A stretch of 64,000 bases of DNA from NCBI GenBank assembly GCA_963971225.1, contig OZ020270.1, forward strand, positions 25,543,123 through 25,607,122, in the 5' to 3' direction. Below, piece after piece: positions 63,591 to 64,000 of the stretch. The position numbers and the translations under genes were made by a program. Source of the DNA: Melieria omissa. Its lineage: Eukaryota > Arthropoda > Insecta > Diptera > Ulidiidae. Positions within the stretch are counted from its first letter, which is position 1. The number at the start of each line of letters is the position of its first letter. Under the pieces are notes generated by a model. That model did no database searches. It saw nothing but the letters and a program-made list of their open reading frames with translations, and was not told the DNA's origin.

Positions 63591-64000
63591 AGCCGAAGCA
63601 TTACTAAAATCCATTAAAATTTGTCATAGAGAAGGTAAAATTATTACAAATACCTTCTCTTATATTAATGGATGGCTTCAAAATATTAGTGGCTTGCGAT
63701 GATTGTGGCGCACATTGTCACAGAAAGGATTCTCCGGACTGATGACGAGGAAACTTTGTCAAGACGTACTTGAACATTTTTTTGGGACGATAAGAAGAGG
63801 GGGTGGAACTAGCGCGAGTATCACGCCATACATGTACTCGTGCTTGTTTAAAAAACGTTTTGGTCTGCAATACATAAATTTAGTTCAAAAGGGGAATTGT
63901 GAGCCATCACCAATCACCATCACTAGTTTGTCCGCAAATGCAGTGCAAGACGTATGCAGCGACGTTTTAGGATAGCTATTGGCAAACTTTTCAATGCTTG

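Larger units (their letters stand above)
60683..64000 (+). pseudogene. P-element-type transposase, copy 2 (split, runs off the window)
   Basis: 60683-60905 and 63591-64000 match 54521 onward of copy 1 with about 98 percent identity by eye (ASAMFALNISGNVPPSRA ... TRKLCQDVLEHFFGTIRRGG), including the in-frame TGA. It is interrupted at 60906-63590 by a LINE. A 5-base deletion near 63968 (ttttaggatagc against ttttggtccaggatagc) adds a frame change. The N-terminal half is absent at the left junction with LOA-2. Confidence 0.88.

Overview
The window is eukaryotic, intron-poor and AT-rich, and almost every recognisable coding stretch belongs to a transposable element (TE). The mix points to a fly, most likely a higher dipteran such as a tephritid (inference): an env-bearing gypsy-type errantivirus, BEL/Pao, Ty3, RTE, CR1-like, LOA-like and Jockey-like LINEs, mariner, Tc1-like, hAT, Transib, pogo and P/THAP elements. 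I found no convincing host gene, no rRNA or tRNA gene and no CRISPR array.

Layout. 1-267 is the tail of a mariner transposase; 925-1603 and 1686-2158 are non-coding inverted-repeat elements. 2276-6998 is a terminal-inverted-repeat element (called X here) split by a mariner (2844-6963), which is itself split by an RTE LINE (3278-6106, 10-bp target duplication). 7087-29040 is one errantivirus on the minus strand (4-bp target duplication), expanded from about 6.5 kb to 22 kb by insertions. Its 3' LTR carries a hAT (7254-18332). The hAT carries a CR1-like LINE (8201-17354). The LINE carries a second hAT (8735-10102, holding a Tc1 fragment), an uninterrupted copy of X (11230-12000), and element Y (12050-14684, holding element Z). 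The env gene carries a Transib (19019-20806), and two Tc1-like DD37E elements lie at 21828-23125 and 26941-28239.

29536-33549 is a Ty3-type element (minus strand) that has lost its whole reverse transcriptase; a Harbinger-like MITE sits in one of its LTRs. 33.7-38.4 kb is a patchwork of tandem repeats and small inverted-repeat elements (hAT, pogo and two unassigned). 38654-44167 is a LOA-type LINE (plus strand) with an almost uninterrupted ORF2. A mariner lacking its third catalytic Asp follows at 45178-46449, then two oppositely oriented copies of an unassigned element that form a large hairpin at 47.6-47.8 kb. One of these copies holds a BEL/Pao element (47880-53270) with nearly identical LTRs but only gag and protease. 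From 53588 to the end the window holds two P/THAP transposase copies separated by a LOA-type LINE (minus strand); the second copy is split by another LINE (60906-63594), which in turn carries a Jockey-like fragment.

The genes do not form pathways. The biology is the order of insertion, readable from intact target-site duplications at nearly every level. Nested, mostly decayed TEs, many on the minus strand and including an errantivirus, resemble pericentromeric heterochromatin or a piRNA cluster; that last point is inference only.
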